Position numbers and translations under genes: made by a program. Shown here in pieces: positions 19,575 through 29,148 of a stretch of DNA of 64,000 bases; the stretch's first letter is position 1, and every line of letters starts with the position of its first letter. The notes below the pieces were generated by a model that was not told the origin of the DNA, did no database searches, and saw only the letters and a program-made list of their open reading frames with translations. This DNA comes from Sphingobacterium alkalisoli (GTDB lineage Bacteria; Bacteroidota; Bacteroidia; Sphingobacteriales; Sphingobacteriaceae). The stretch is from NCBI RefSeq assembly GCF_005049105.1, contig NZ_SUKA01000003.1, positions 310,001 through 374,000 on the forward strand, in the 5' to 3' direction.

Positions 19575-22124
19575 ATGAATACTATGATAAAGAAAGGCAT
19601 CTTGCTATTTCTATCTATTCTATCCTTTATTAACATATCTGCACAAGATCTGCAGATACGGGGCCGCGTGTTAGACGCCCAGAATAAGGAAGCCTTATCT
19701 TTTGTAACCGTTGCGGTAATTGGTTCGACACAAAGCACCTATACCGATGATGATGGCAATTTTAATCTTAAAGTGCCTTCACCACAGTCCAAGATACGAA
19801 TTTCGTATGTAGGATATGAAAGTCAGGACTTGCAATCTAATACACTCACATCGCCTGCTGAGATACTTTTAATTTCGGAGAATCTAATCGAGGAAGTCGT
19901 GGTCAAAAGACCCAAATTAAAGTATTCGAACAAAAATAACCCCGCGGTAGAACTAATCAGACAGGTCATCGCACATCGTGATGAAAACAGATTAACGGGG
20001 CAACAGTATGTGGAATATGAGCAATATGAAAAGATTTCAATGGGGATAAGCAATTTATCCGAAAAATTCAAAAATCGAAAAGCATTCAAAGATTATCAAT
20101 TTCTATTTCAAAAAGACGATTCTGTACAAACCGGTGATAAATATATTCTACCCGCTTTTATTGAAGAAAAAGTGTCTAAGGTATATTATCGGAATGACCC
20201 CAAAAAAAACAAGCAGTATATTCTGGCCGAGCGGAGGGCAGAATTTGACCCCAGATTTGTTGACAACGACGGTTTAGGAAGTTATTTCTCCAACCTGTAT
20301 CAGCATATAGACATATATGATAATAACATAGCCTTGTTGACCAACCAGTTCTTGAGTCCTATCGCGAATAGTGCGCCGACTTTTTATAGGTATTACATCA
20401 CCGATACCATTAAGACCTCTACCCCTTGGTTGGTGGAGTTAAGCTTCTTTCCCCGTAGTAATGACTTCTTGTTTCAAGGTAAGTTGTACGTGACGCTAGA
20501 TGGTCAGTATGCCGTGCAGTCTACGCAGATGAAAGTAAATGAAGATATTAACTTAAATTTTGTTAGAGATCTCAGTATTGAGTTGGCTTTCGAGAAGGAC
20601 AACAAAAATAAATACTACTTAACGAAAAGCGGTCTGGGAATTGATTTTTCCCTGACACAAAAAGGAAGTGGGATTAGAGGTAGCCGTATGGTCTATTATA
20701 CTGATTATATTAATGGCAAAGTACAACCCGATAGCGTCTATGCCGGCGAAGCCATTGTGAAAGTTCCAGAGCCAACTACCATAAACGACAAAGAGGGATA
20801 CTGGGCTTCACTGCGTCACGAACCGTTGAGTAAATCAGAACAAATAATATATTCCAATATTGACACGTTGCAAACGATTCCGTCCTTCAGAAGATTCATG
20901 GATATCAGCAGCTTAGTGCTTTCTGGATACAAGCAAGCTGGCCCTGTAGAAATTGGACCGATAAACACCTTTTATAGTTACAATCCGGTAGAAGGTCTAC
21001 GTCTTCGTGTAGGTGGTCGTACAACGGAATCCTTTAGCACGAAGTTCTATTCAGAGGCCTACATGGCGTACGGTTTTGTCGACAAGAAATGGAAGTATTT
21101 TTTAAGTGGCACTTATTCTTTGAATAATAAATCGGTTTATAAATTTCCACAGCATTATATCCGGGCCTCTGTACAACGAGACACCAAAATCCCCGGACAG
21201 AATCTAGATTTTGTTCAAGAAGACAACTTCTTGTTATCCTTCAAAAGAGGGGAAAATGAAAGCTACCTTTATAACGATATCTATCGGTTGGAATATAAAG
21301 CGGAATTCGAAAATCGCTTCACGATTTCAGCTGGTTTAAGCAAGTGGAGACAGCAACCTGCGGGTGTACTTCGTTATCAATTAACGCAGGAAGACGGCAC
21401 TCCTCATTTTCTATCGGAACTGAATACATCCGAAGTATCCATCGGATTACGCTACGCACCTCATGAGGAGTTTTATCAAGGAAAATTATACCGTACGCCA
21501 ATTTTTAATAAATATCCTATTTTCACGCTAAATTACACGGCCGGTATCAAGGGTTTTATGGAGGGCGACTACAACTACCACAATTTTACAGCCGGGGCTT
21601 TCAAAAGATTTTACTTGTCACAATTTGGCTTTGCGGATATCAATGTCGAAGGATCCTATATTTTAGGGGAAAACATTCCGTTTCCCCTGCTAACCGTACA
21701 CCGCGCCAATCAGACTTATGCTTATCAATTGAATTCTTACAACCTAATGAATTTTCTGGAGTTTGTTTCCGACCATCATGTAGCATTAAATATGCAATAT
21801 TATATGAATGGATTTATCTTAAACAAAATCCCACTACTGAAGAGGCTGCAGCTACGTGAGGTCTTCAGTTTCAAAGCCATATATGGAGGACTTCGGGATG
21901 AAAACAATCCAAGCCTCAATAATAATGTATTTGCATGGCAGAAGAATTTAGACGGAGAAGTATCTTCCTTCACCTTCGGACGTGAGCCCTATATGGAAGC
22001 AAGTGTGGGCTTGTCTAATATTTTCAAGTTTCTTCGTGTAGACCTTGTAAAACGACTCAATTACCTCGATAATCCCAATGTATCCGAATGGGGCGTACGT
22101 GCACGATTCAGGTTTGATTTTTAA
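19575..22124 (+). CDS. DUF5686 outer-membrane protein with carboxypeptidase-like domain
   Basis: An 849-residue outer-membrane protein. The signal (KGILLFLSILSFINISAQ) is followed by a carboxypeptidase regulatory-like (CarbopepD_reg_2) domain: IRGRVLDAQNKEALSFVTV through ISYVGYESQDLQ. The remainder matches DUF5686, with many amphipathic strands and a C-terminal aromatic end (VRARFRFDF), consistent with a beta-barrel. Function is not established; members are common surface proteins of Bacteroidota, without a TonB plug. It is convergent with the M60 peptidase gene through a perfect palindrome. Confidence 0.9.
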   Translation: MNTMIKKGILLFLSILSFINISAQDLQIRGRVLDAQNKEALSFVTVAVIGSTQSTYTDDDGNFNLKVPSPQSKIRISYVGYESQDLQSNTLTSPAEILLISENLIEEVVVKRPKLKYSNKNNPAVELIRQVIAHRDENRLTGQQYVEYEQYEKISMGISNLSEKFKNRKAFKDYQFLFQKDDSVQTGDKYILPAFIEEKVSKVYYRNDPKKNKQYILAERRAEFDPRFVDNDGLGSYFSNLYQHIDIYDNNIALLTNQFLSPIANSAPTFYRYYITDTIKTSTPWLVELSFFPRSNDFLFQGKLYVTLDGQYAVQSTQMKVNEDINLNFVRDLSIELAFEKDNKNKYYLTKSGLGIDFSLTQKGSGIRGSRMVYYTDYINGKVQPDSVYAGEAIVKVPEPTTINDKEGYWASLRHEPLSKSEQIIYSNIDTLQTIPSFRRFMDISSLVLSGYKQAGPVEIGPINTFYSYNPVEGLRLRVGGRTTESFSTKFYSEAYMAYGFVDKKWKYFLSGTYSLNNKSVYKFPQHYIRASVQRDTKIPGQNLDFVQEDNFLLSFKRGENESYLYNDIYRLEYKAEFENRFTISAGLSKWRQQPAGVLRYQLTQEDGTPHFLSELNTSEVSIGLRYAPHEEFYQGKLYRTPIFNKYPIFTLNYTAGIKGFMEGDYNYHNFTAGAFKRFYLSQFGFADINVEGSYILGENIPFPLLTVHRANQTYAYQLNSYNLMNFLEFVSDHHVALNMQYYMNGFILNKIPLLKRLQLREVFSFKAIYGGLRDENNPSLNNNVFAWQKNLDGEVSSFTFGREPYMEASVGLSNIFKFLRVDLVKRLNYLDNPNVSEWGVRARFRFDF

Positions 22125-22136
22125 CTAAAGCAACCA

Positions 22137-22170
22137 TTAACAATAATAAAGGCGCCTTTATTATTGTTAA
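22137..22170. terminator. Bidirectional terminator (perfect 34-bp palindrome)
   Basis: A 17-bp perfect inverted repeat with no loop bases, centred on GGCGCC and flanked by TTATTATTG/CAATAATAA arms. It lies between DUF5686 and M60, and the right arm includes the TAA stop of the M60 gene. T-rich ends on both strands support terminator activity for both genes. Confidence 0.8.
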
Positions 22171-23765
22171 TCGGTCAAGGTCGTGATGTCTACTTTCGGA
22201 CGTGATAGATTCATTGCCTTGATGGCATTTTTACACGAGTCGACCAGCTCTTGGGTCATATCGTAGGTATAGTTACCATAATCATTAAGTGTAAATTCGC
22301 CCACGTAAAAAAAGCCATAGCTGTCAAAAAAATCTGTCAGATCCACTTTACTGACTTCACAGGCTGTCTTTACAAAGTTTAATTGATGCACCGCAGGATT
22401 ATTGTTTCCCATCATTCGATCGGATGCCCAATTGCCCCCCCGACCCCTTCCTTGCGGACGTTGCTCAGCAGCCTGCTTGCGAAACGCCTCAAACAAATCG
22501 GGATAAAAGTCTGTATTGCCACCGATTCCTTCAAAATACAGTTGCAATTGCCAGAATGGGACGAGACGGTTGAATACATCCGGATCCTGCAAATAGCTTA
22601 TACCCTTATTAATAATACTATCTGTAGCCGATTTATAATTCCCTTGCTCTGCTACCCGTGTCGGATTTCCAAATGAACGCGTCACATATAAAGAAAAAAG
22701 ATTATTACTCACCTCTCCTAGTCCACCCCAATTAAAAGCCGGACGTGTCTGATGCACATGTCCAACCTCATGACTAAATCCCCAACACGGATCACCTTTT
22801 ATCACTCGAGCAGGATCTACCACTAACGGCATGGCATTTCCAGGGTTGGTACCCATATAAGCCACCCCATCTCCGTCTCGGAACATATAATAATTATAAT
22901 TAACTCGAGATAATATTTTATTGTCTGGTACTTTATTGTGCTTTATAAGTCCCATAATCCGATGCTGTCGGTATATTAGAGAGTCATAGTTAGCAATAAG
23001 TTCCACTCCCCTACCGTAAGCATATTGTTTACAAGCTTCTACCGGATAAGCAATTTGAATATGCTTTCCTATCGCATCAATAATTGGATAAACGGCGTGA
23101 TCAAGTAGTCTATTCCAGTCTGCATCTGTATGCTTTGCTGCGTCAAAGTAACCATTAACCTGTCCATTTAAAAAGTGAACCTGTACGGGTTGCTCTTCCT
23201 TCGGTGTAGCCGAAAAATAATCTATATAAGCCAAGCTCCCGAAAGCTGTTAATTCGATGATATTGATTCCATTTCGAAGCTTGAATTCCACCTTTTCTAT
23301 CCCCCAACCCTTTGGATCTTTTGTGGGTTCGATGCCCTCAGGTGCTCTACGGTTCCAATTGGGGACAATCAGGTTAACTTCTTTATCCCCTGTTATCCCG
23401 TCGACAAGGATGATGTGCCTTCCTTTGGGAAGGTACACACCAGTGATATTTTCATATTTGCTATAACCATCTCCTATACTCAACTCCCTTCCCAATATAG
23501 AAGGCGAGAGCAGCGCCGGGTAACTTGCGTAACGGTATGCCGTTTCGTATTTATCAGCAAGTAATTGGAGAGCAACCTCTTTGATCTGCGGATCTGCAAT
23601 TTTATCAATATCGGCTTTCTTTACGCCCTTCTTTAACTTCAACGCCAAGGGATCTTCAAATACAGTTAGCGAAGCATATGCATTTTTAATTTCTTTCGCC
23701 GTTTGGGCAATTAAGGGAACTGCAACAGTAAAATTTACAGCTATAAATAACAAAAGTCTTTTCAT
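22167..23765 (-). CDS. M60-family metallopeptidase (enhancin/mucinase-like), secreted
   Basis: A 532-residue zinc peptidase. A signal peptide (KRLLLFIAVNFTVAVPLIAQ) leads, a jelly-roll-like part follows (GVYLPKGRHIILVDG), and the catalytic motif HEVGHVHQTRPAFNWGGLGE is near residue 330: HExxH plus a downstream glutamate, as in M60 peptidases. These act on glycosylated host or mucin-like proteins in gut bacteria; in a free-living Sphingobacterium-like organism the target is unclear. Single gene. Confidence 0.9.
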   Translation of the reverse strand: MKRLLLFIAVNFTVAVPLIAQTAKEIKNAYASLTVFEDPLALKLKKGVKKADIDKIADPQIKEVALQLLADKYETAYRYASYPALLSPSILGRELSIGDGYSKYENITGVYLPKGRHIILVDGITGDKEVNLIVPNWNRRAPEGIEPTKDPKGWGIEKVEFKLRNGINIIELTAFGSLAYIDYFSATPKEEQPVQVHFLNGQVNGYFDAAKHTDADWNRLLDHAVYPIIDAIGKHIQIAYPVEACKQYAYGRGVELIANYDSLIYRQHRIMGLIKHNKVPDNKILSRVNYNYYMFRDGDGVAYMGTNPGNAMPLVVDPARVIKGDPCWGFSHEVGHVHQTRPAFNWGGLGEVSNNLFSLYVTRSFGNPTRVAEQGNYKSATDSIINKGISYLQDPDVFNRLVPFWQLQLYFEGIGGNTDFYPDLFEAFRKQAAEQRPQGRGRGGNWASDRMMGNNNPAVHQLNFVKTACEVSKVDLTDFFDSYGFFYVGEFTLNDYGNYTYDMTQELVDSCKNAIKAMNLSRPKVDITTLTD

Positions 23766-23961
23766 CTCGTATTTTCTTTTAGTTTTTGGACTCCCTTTAT
23801 TGGGGTTATTAGTGCCCTAAGATAATTTCATTCGGTAACGAAAAGGCATGAGCCACTGTACCAAAATTATTACAGAAGATGAATTCAAGGTTATTGATAT
23901 TAATCAACCGTTTGACTAATTTTTACGAGCAGATCGTGAATGACATCCACAATAGACAGAA

Positions 23962-24570
23962 TTAGGGAATTAATAACGCAGTTCTTATCGTTGAAGACCA
24001 TATTTCATACCCTCCTTTATTGAGATGAAGGCCATCTTCTTGATAATAACGCAAGCAAGGTTTTCCAGTCCCGTCTATTAATCGATGGAAAGTATTTATA
24101 AATAATATATCGTTTTCACTTGTGTAATATTTAATTAAATCATTCGTTTTAATAACCTTCTCTAACAATAGAAGTCGATCAGGACTGGGCTTAATACTTA
24201 CAACCGCAATATGAATTTCTGGGAATGCTTTCTGGATCAACGACACCAGTCTTTTTAAGTCCTGAAGCACAGTTGCAGGAGCCTTCCCTTGACTCAGATC
24301 ATTATCTCCAGCATAAAGGACAATATATTCGGGATTTAAACAGGCAAATAGCTCAGGAAAAAAATAAATACAGTCTTCATATGTTGACCCTCCAAATGCT
24401 AGATTGATTAGGTGACAGGGAGCCAGATCCTCTTGCATGTCTTCCCACAAACGAAAGGTAGAACTTCCATAGAATGCTACAAGTCCAGACTTCTCAGGAA
24501 TTTGCCTTACCTTAGCACGCAATAACTCTATTTCGTTTCTCCATTGTATTTCTATATTGTTAATCTGCAT
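23962..24570 (-). CDS. SGNH/GDSL-family hydrolase, small cytoplasmic type
   Basis: A 202-residue SGNH hydrolase. Block I is FYGSSTFRLWEDM (GxS instead of GDS), block II GGSTYEDC, block III YAGDNDLSQGK, and block V DGLHLNKGGYEIW carries the catalytic Asp and His. It is a likely lysophospholipase or esterase. No signal peptide. Its ATG lies inside the end of the upstream cNMP/acyltransferase gene (11-base overlap), so the two are coupled, which suggests a joint role in lipid turnover. Confidence 0.87.
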   Translation of the reverse strand: MQINNIEIQWRNEIELLRAKVRQIPEKSGLVAFYGSSTFRLWEDMQEDLAPCHLINLAFGGSTYEDCIYFFPELFACLNPEYIVLYAGDNDLSQGKAPATVLQDLKRLVSLIQKAFPEIHIAVVSIKPSPDRLLLLEKVIKTNDLIKYYTSENDILFINTFHRLIDGTGKPCLRYYQEDGLHLNKGGYEIWSSTIRTALLIP

Positions 24571-26500
24571 ACATTTTTTTATTGCTTGCGCTTTGTATTT
24601 GTTCCTTTAATTTCTTTACTTCTCCCTTGAATTCTATATGATAGTCTCTTACAAAGTCCTTAATGTTTTCAACACCCTTGAACGAAGGATGCTCACTGAT
24701 CCTAAATGCAGGTAATATTTTGCAATATTTGGGTGCACCGTCAGCTTTTTTATCAAAGTTCAAAAGAATGATGGGTACAATAAAAGGTTCTGGATCTTTC
24801 ATCAATGCCAGTTTAAATGCGCCTATTTTAAATGGACCAGGGATATCATCTTCTGTACGATAAGAGGTTCCCTCGGGGCTAATGATAAGATTATATCCTT
24901 TATCCAACGTAGCTATTGCTTCGTCAAAAAAAAGTTCATTCATCTGATCTTGTTTATCAAGTGATGATACAGCAGAATGCGATGTAGCCACATTAATATA
25001 CCCTAATTTTTCGTAATAATTTTGATGAGCAAATTCCTGCGATTGCGCGATACGAACCACCCGGATGCCTGGATCATTGTATTTGCGATAAAGTATTTCA
25101 GCGCTAATAAAATGGGAATCTAAGGTGATTTGAAAATTATTGTTGAGCGTATAAGCAGGATCATTTATCAAATGGTTATAAATCACTATATTACCCGTAC
25201 TTTCCGGCAAATTAGTATACCCCTCTACCTCGAAATTAAACAAGTTACACAGATTTTGCGTCTCAATAGCACAGTCCTTACGGATTTCTAATTCACTTTT
25301 GCTTGCGAGGCTGTCGGTTACAGTAGTGTATACTTTCTGTAATTGGTGCAAAAAATTAACCTCGCCAATAGTCGCTTTCATCAATTCCAAACACATAGAT
25401 GCCAACCGGCGTTCCTTTGCTTGCCCCCTAACCAATAAATCTTGTAGAATGTTAATAGCCAAAGATTTAGTCATTTTATTCCTCAACAAATGAGGAATTT
25501 TATGCAATTCGGAAGATACGTGTATTAACGTCTGATTCTGTCGAATAAGGTAACGGATTGTAAGCTCATCATAGTTAAAATTAAAGCTGAGATATCGCAC
25601 AAATGCAGCATTGATATAATTGTCTATAAGCCAATTCATACGAACGTAAAAGATAAACTTCATTTTTTCATCTTTCTCTATCAAATCAAACACACTAGAC
25701 CAACTTACAAAATACAATTTGGTACTCTGTACTGCTTCAATAGTACAAAATTCGGGTTCACCAAAATATGTAGACCAGCCGACCACATATCCGGCATTCT
25801 GTACCGACCACTGACTCAGCGTTCGCTTATCTTCGTATCTTTTAAGTGATAATTTTCCTTCGCCAAGAATATATATCCCATCGGACAAAGAGTCCTGACA
25901 GCATACCACATCCTTTAATTCATACGTCTTTCTACACGCATGCTGTGCTAACTTAGCTAGTATCTCATCGTCAAAAAGACCGAAAAAAGGTGATTTCTTA
26001 AAAAAAAGCGTTAGCTCACCACTATTAATAGGTTCTTCATTCGCTTTATAAGGCGCTAATACGGCCCCTTTAGGGACATATTCATTTCGCGACAAAACCT
26101 TTCTTTGCCAGAAAAGAGCTTCTTTCAATAAGTTGTATTGAATTTTACAGACATGTTGCTGCAACTGGAAATCCTTGATTGTATGTAAAAAAGAATGCTC
26201 ATTATTTAATGGTACACGATAGAACGTAGCTTGTGGAGACGATACAATAATATCTTTTGTATTTCGACTATCAAGCTCTAGTCCATTCCAACCAATAGGA
26301 AACATTTCTATCGCAAACTCACACACTTCGACAGCCGGAAACCTCTCGTCCAATACCATGATAAAGCTAATTGAGCCTTCGATTAACCAATGAATATATT
26401 CTATCTTCTGATGAGCACGGCTTACATAGTCTTTCTCATTCATTGTGATCAACTGACCGTCAGGAAAGTAATTTTTTAAATACGCCAAATCTATTATCAC
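24560..26500 (-). CDS. Two cyclic-nucleotide-binding-like domains fused to a PlsC-like acyltransferase
   Basis: A 646-residue protein. Residues 1-140 resemble a degenerate cNMP/cupin domain; residues ~165-290 are a clearer cNMP-binding domain (FFGLFDDEILAKLAQHA, then DGIYILGEGKLSLKR). After a helical linker, the acyltransferase part has NHLINDPAY near 440 and SPEGTSYR near 542, then GAFKLALMKDPEPFIVPI. The first acyltransferase motif reads H-x3-D, one residue shorter than the canonical H-x4-D. It overlaps the SGNH hydrolase gene. Proposed role: regulated phospholipid acylation; the ligand of the regulatory domain is unknown. Confidence 0.78.
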   Translation of the reverse strand: MIIDLAYLKNYFPDGQLITMNEKDYVSRAHQKIEYIHWLIEGSISFIMVLDERFPAVEVCEFAIEMFPIGWNGLELDSRNTKDIIVSSPQATFYRVPLNNEHSFLHTIKDFQLQQHVCKIQYNLLKEALFWQRKVLSRNEYVPKGAVLAPYKANEEPINSGELTLFFKKSPFFGLFDDEILAKLAQHACRKTYELKDVVCCQDSLSDGIYILGEGKLSLKRYEDKRTLSQWSVQNAGYVVGWSTYFGEPEFCTIEAVQSTKLYFVSWSSVFDLIEKDEKMKFIFYVRMNWLIDNYINAAFVRYLSFNFNYDELTIRYLIRQNQTLIHVSSELHKIPHLLRNKMTKSLAINILQDLLVRGQAKERRLASMCLELMKATIGEVNFLHQLQKVYTTVTDSLASKSELEIRKDCAIETQNLCNLFNFEVEGYTNLPESTGNIVIYNHLINDPAYTLNNNFQITLDSHFISAEILYRKYNDPGIRVVRIAQSQEFAHQNYYEKLGYINVATSHSAVSSLDKQDQMNELFFDEAIATLDKGYNLIISPEGTSYRTEDDIPGPFKIGAFKLALMKDPEPFIVPIILLNFDKKADGAPKYCKILPAFRISEHPSFKGVENIKDFVRDYHIEFKGEVKKLKEQIQSASNKKMYAD

Positions 26501-26903
26501 AAATAATTCGTTTTATCTGTCAAAAAAAACTGTAAAAACTACAATATTTTACAACACCCCGCTAATAATAAACAAAAAAATACAAAAATGTTCTTAAAAA
26601 CCAAAAACTTTAATCAAAATAACAAAATAGAATGAATTTTCCTCACAAAAAGAAACAAAAATACACGAATAACTTATATAAAAGACAAAAAAAAATCGAA
26701 AACAACAATAAACATTCGTTAACGACAGAAATTCCCTCCTCTATTTATGTGAATTTAAATTCATTATAAAATAATTTCATGAGTATATACGCTTTAACCC
26801 GGAGATAACAAAGATCGGAGAGATCGAGTGCCAAATTCCAAAGAAAATTCGTGATTCTCATTTTTTAACTAACTTTACTATTTAAACAAAAAACAGTAAT
26901 TTC
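26501..26903. other. A-rich intergenic stretch
   Basis: About 400 bases, strongly A-rich (26515-26740 especially). It holds a short inverted pair TGTAAAA...TTTTACA at about 26530-26551 that could be an operator near the start of the divergent acyltransferase gene. No coding frame or RNA gene was found. Confidence 0.4.
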
Positions 26904-27545
26904 TTGAAAAATAAGCCTTTAAAAATTGTAGCCATATCCGATACACATGGGCAGCATAGATCACTGAAACTGACCAAGGGTGATATAATCATTCATTCCG
27001 GAGACGTGAGTAAATCCGGGCGACCTGAAGAGATTCAGGATTTTTTGGACTGGTTTTCTAAATTGAAATTTGCACATAAAATATTTATTGCAGGAAATCA
27101 TGATTTTCTCTTCGAAAATGAACATACCGATGTGCTCAGCAAAATGATTCCTGAAGGAGTTACTTACCTCAATGATTCCGGTGTAGAAATAGTCGGAATC
27201 AAGATATGGGGTTCGCCGGTTACCCCTTGGTTTAATGATTGGGCATTTAATCGAGACCGAGGCAGCGAAATAAAAAAACATTGGGATTTGATACCTAATG
27301 ATACAGATATACTAGTCACACACGGACCACCTTTTGGAATTTTAGACGAAACGGTCTACGGAAAACGAACTGGATGTGAAGAGTTACTAGTGCGGGTTTC
27401 CCAAGTAAAACCTAAATATCATATTTTCGGGCATATTCACGAAGATTATGGACAATTCATCAAAGGAAAAACCACGTTTATAAATGCTAGTGTTTTAGAT
27501 GATTGGTATGATATGAAGAATAAGCCGTTTGAGCTGTGGGGCTAA
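26904..27545 (+). CDS. Calcineurin-like metallophosphoesterase (TTG start)
   Basis: A 213-residue phosphoesterase. Metal motifs in order: ISDTHGQHR near residue 12, HSGDVSKSGRP near 32, FIAGNHDFLFE near 60, VTHGPPFG near 140 and IFGHIHEDYG near 175. All of the two-metal site is present. No ATG lies in frame before the conserved region, so TTG at 26904 is taken. Substrate unknown. A terminator hairpin follows at 27571. Confidence 0.9.
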   Translation: MKNKPLKIVAISDTHGQHRSLKLTKGDIIIHSGDVSKSGRPEEIQDFLDWFSKLKFAHKIFIAGNHDFLFENEHTDVLSKMIPEGVTYLNDSGVEIVGIKIWGSPVTPWFNDWAFNRDRGSEIKKHWDLIPNDTDILVTHGPPFGILDETVYGKRTGCEELLVRVSQVKPKYHIFGHIHEDYGQFIKGKTTFINASVLDDWYDMKNKPFELWG

Positions 27546-27570
27546 TTATCCGAATCCCTCCTAAAAAATA

Positions 27571-27594
27571 AAAGCCCAACTTTCGTTGAGCTTT
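27571..27594 (+). terminator. Terminator-like hairpin after the phosphoesterase
   Basis: AAAGCCCAAC and GTTGAGCTTT pair over ten bases with one mismatch around a TTTC loop, followed by ATTTTG. The same sequence lies directly beyond the tRNA-3'-like end on the other strand, so it may originally be a tRNA terminator. The right arm is where the 27586 repeat begins. Confidence 0.6.
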
Positions 27595-27665
27595 ATTTTG
27601 TGGAGCCGGAGGGTGTACTGGAAGGCAAACTTAAGTGTTATAGTTGTCTTAAGCCAATGATTCAA
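27586..27665 (-). repeat. Direct repeat copy A with tRNA-3'-end-like core
   Basis: An 80-base segment about 93% identical (five mismatches, one indel) to 41771-41851. On the minus strand it reads ...CCCTCCGGCTCCACA followed by an A-rich end and the hairpin at 27571, the layout of a tRNA T-arm/acceptor 3' end plus terminator, but the T-loop and the rest of a tRNA are absent. With copy B it brackets 14.2 kb of accessory genes, which suggests a former integration site or recombination junction. Confidence 0.7.
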
Positions 27666-27806
27666 GTTTAATTTTCTTTTTTTGCTACCCGAATTTTCTA
27701 GGACAGGAAATTGAATTTATCAAATTTCGGAAATCGCAGAAAGGATATTACAAAGGCTATTTTTAAAGAAGTAAAAATTATTTATTAAAAGCCAGTGGAT
27801 GATCTT

Positions 27807-27842
27807 AAAAATCAGCGCTTCTGTGTGGAAGCGCTGATTTTT
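27807..27842. terminator. Rho-independent terminator of the MFS gene
   Basis: A 15-bp perfect stem (27807-27821 with 27828-27842), loop TGTGTG, and T/A runs at both ends. It lies 30 bases beyond the stop codon of the minus-strand MFS gene. Confidence 0.88.
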
Positions 27843-27872
27843 TATTATATAGCTTTCGTCTGCTCTCGCTAT

Positions 27873-29060
27873 TTAATACTGTTCACATGGAGATGCTACC
27901 TGCTTCAATTCACTTGCCTGCTCGTTTTCTGATATATCTTTGGGGAAGGTCACAAAACTCACAATAAAAGTCACGGTCAACAATAAAATGCTGACCCACA
28001 ACACATAATGAACGCCGTAATAAACACTGACTAGCCCTCCTAGAAATGCGCCTAACGATATTCCAATATTAAAAGAGGATGTCAATAAACTATTGACAAA
28101 TTCTAAGGCGTGATGGGGAACGGATTGGGTTGTTCGGATATTGGATACCAAAAATCCTCCGGTATGGATCATGCCCCACAGGGATACGAGGATGACCATG
28201 GGAATATAATGCCCTCCAAAATAATAGGCTAGAATCTGTACCGTCACTAACAAGATTAAAAACACTCTAGCAGTTAAGAGCACATTGCGATTCAATGCCA
28301 GTCCCATAAGCCAATTGCCTAAAGTTCCCATTCCACCGAAAAGAAGCAGCATCATACTGATCTGTACACTGTCCATCTTGGTGATCTGTTCTAGATAAGC
28401 TGTAATGTAAGTGTAACTGGCAAACATGGCTGCTAGTGTAGCTATGGTAGAAATTAGATTGAGCCATAAAAGCGGGCTTTTCAACACCGCGACCTGATTC
28501 TTGGTGGATATCGCTTGATCTGCTGGAATAGAGGGTATAAAGAGCAATAGGCCAATAAAAGCAATTAAACTGATCGCACTGCTAAGGAAGAATGATGCTT
28601 GCCAGCTCTGGAAGAGGTCTACGGCATAAGTGGTCAGGGGAATACCGAGCACCGTGGCCAAGCTTAATCCCAACATGACGGTAGACACCCCTTTGGCACC
28701 CTTTTCTTTGAATGCAATGGCGATCGCGATATTCCAGAATAATGGATGCAAGATCGCAGGTAATATCCGGGCGACCATCAACATGGTGAAATTGGTGGAA
28801 AATGCGGAGATTAAGTTCGAAAGAACAAATATACTCATGACCAGACAGAGCAAGAATTTTCGGTTTATTTTGGTCGTAAATGACGTGATAAAGGGGGAGG
28901 AAACGGCGACGGTGATCGCAAAGGCACTCAGTAGCCAACCTGCTGTATCGATGGATACGTCAAATTGCCGACTAATGGTCGGTAGGATGCCGACGATCCC
29001 AAATTCTGTGGTTATAATGCCAAAGGCTCCGAGCGCTAAGACGTAAATTGATGTTTTCAT
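27873..29060 (-). CDS. MFS transporter (DHA1-type drug/sugar efflux)
   Basis: A 395-residue twelve-helix major facilitator. The first helix begins YVLALGAFGIITTEFGIVGILP, and the helix 2-3 loop GWLLSAFAITVAVSSP is typical of the AraJ/YdhP-like DHA1 group that exports drugs or arabinose-like sugars. The substrate is unknown. It is divergent from an AraC regulator 88 bases away, which probably controls it. First gene of the accessory segment. Confidence 0.9.
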   Translation of the reverse strand: MKTSIYVLALGAFGIITTEFGIVGILPTISRQFDVSIDTAGWLLSAFAITVAVSSPFITSFTTKINRKFLLCLVMSIFVLSNLISAFSTNFTMLMVARILPAILHPLFWNIAIAIAFKEKGAKGVSTVMLGLSLATVLGIPLTTYAVDLFQSWQASFFLSSAISLIAFIGLLLFIPSIPADQAISTKNQVAVLKSPLLWLNLISTIATLAAMFASYTYITAYLEQITKMDSVQISMMLLLFGGMGTLGNWLMGLALNRNVLLTARVFLILLVTVQILAYYFGGHYIPMVILVSLWGMIHTGGFLVSNIRTTQSVPHHALEFVNSLLTSSFNIGISLGAFLGGLVSVYYGVHYVLWVSILLLTVTFIVSFVTFPKDISENEQASELKQVASPCEQY

Positions 29061-29148
29061 TAATTGCTAAAATTTATATTTAGCAAATTTGAACAGAAAA
29101 ATTGTAAAAAATCAGTATATATTCATGATAAATAGGTATTTTTGTCTT

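Noticed and set aside
27586..27665. Complete tRNA gene
   Set aside because: Only the acceptor/T-stem-like 3' end is present; no D-arm, anticodon arm or T-loop.
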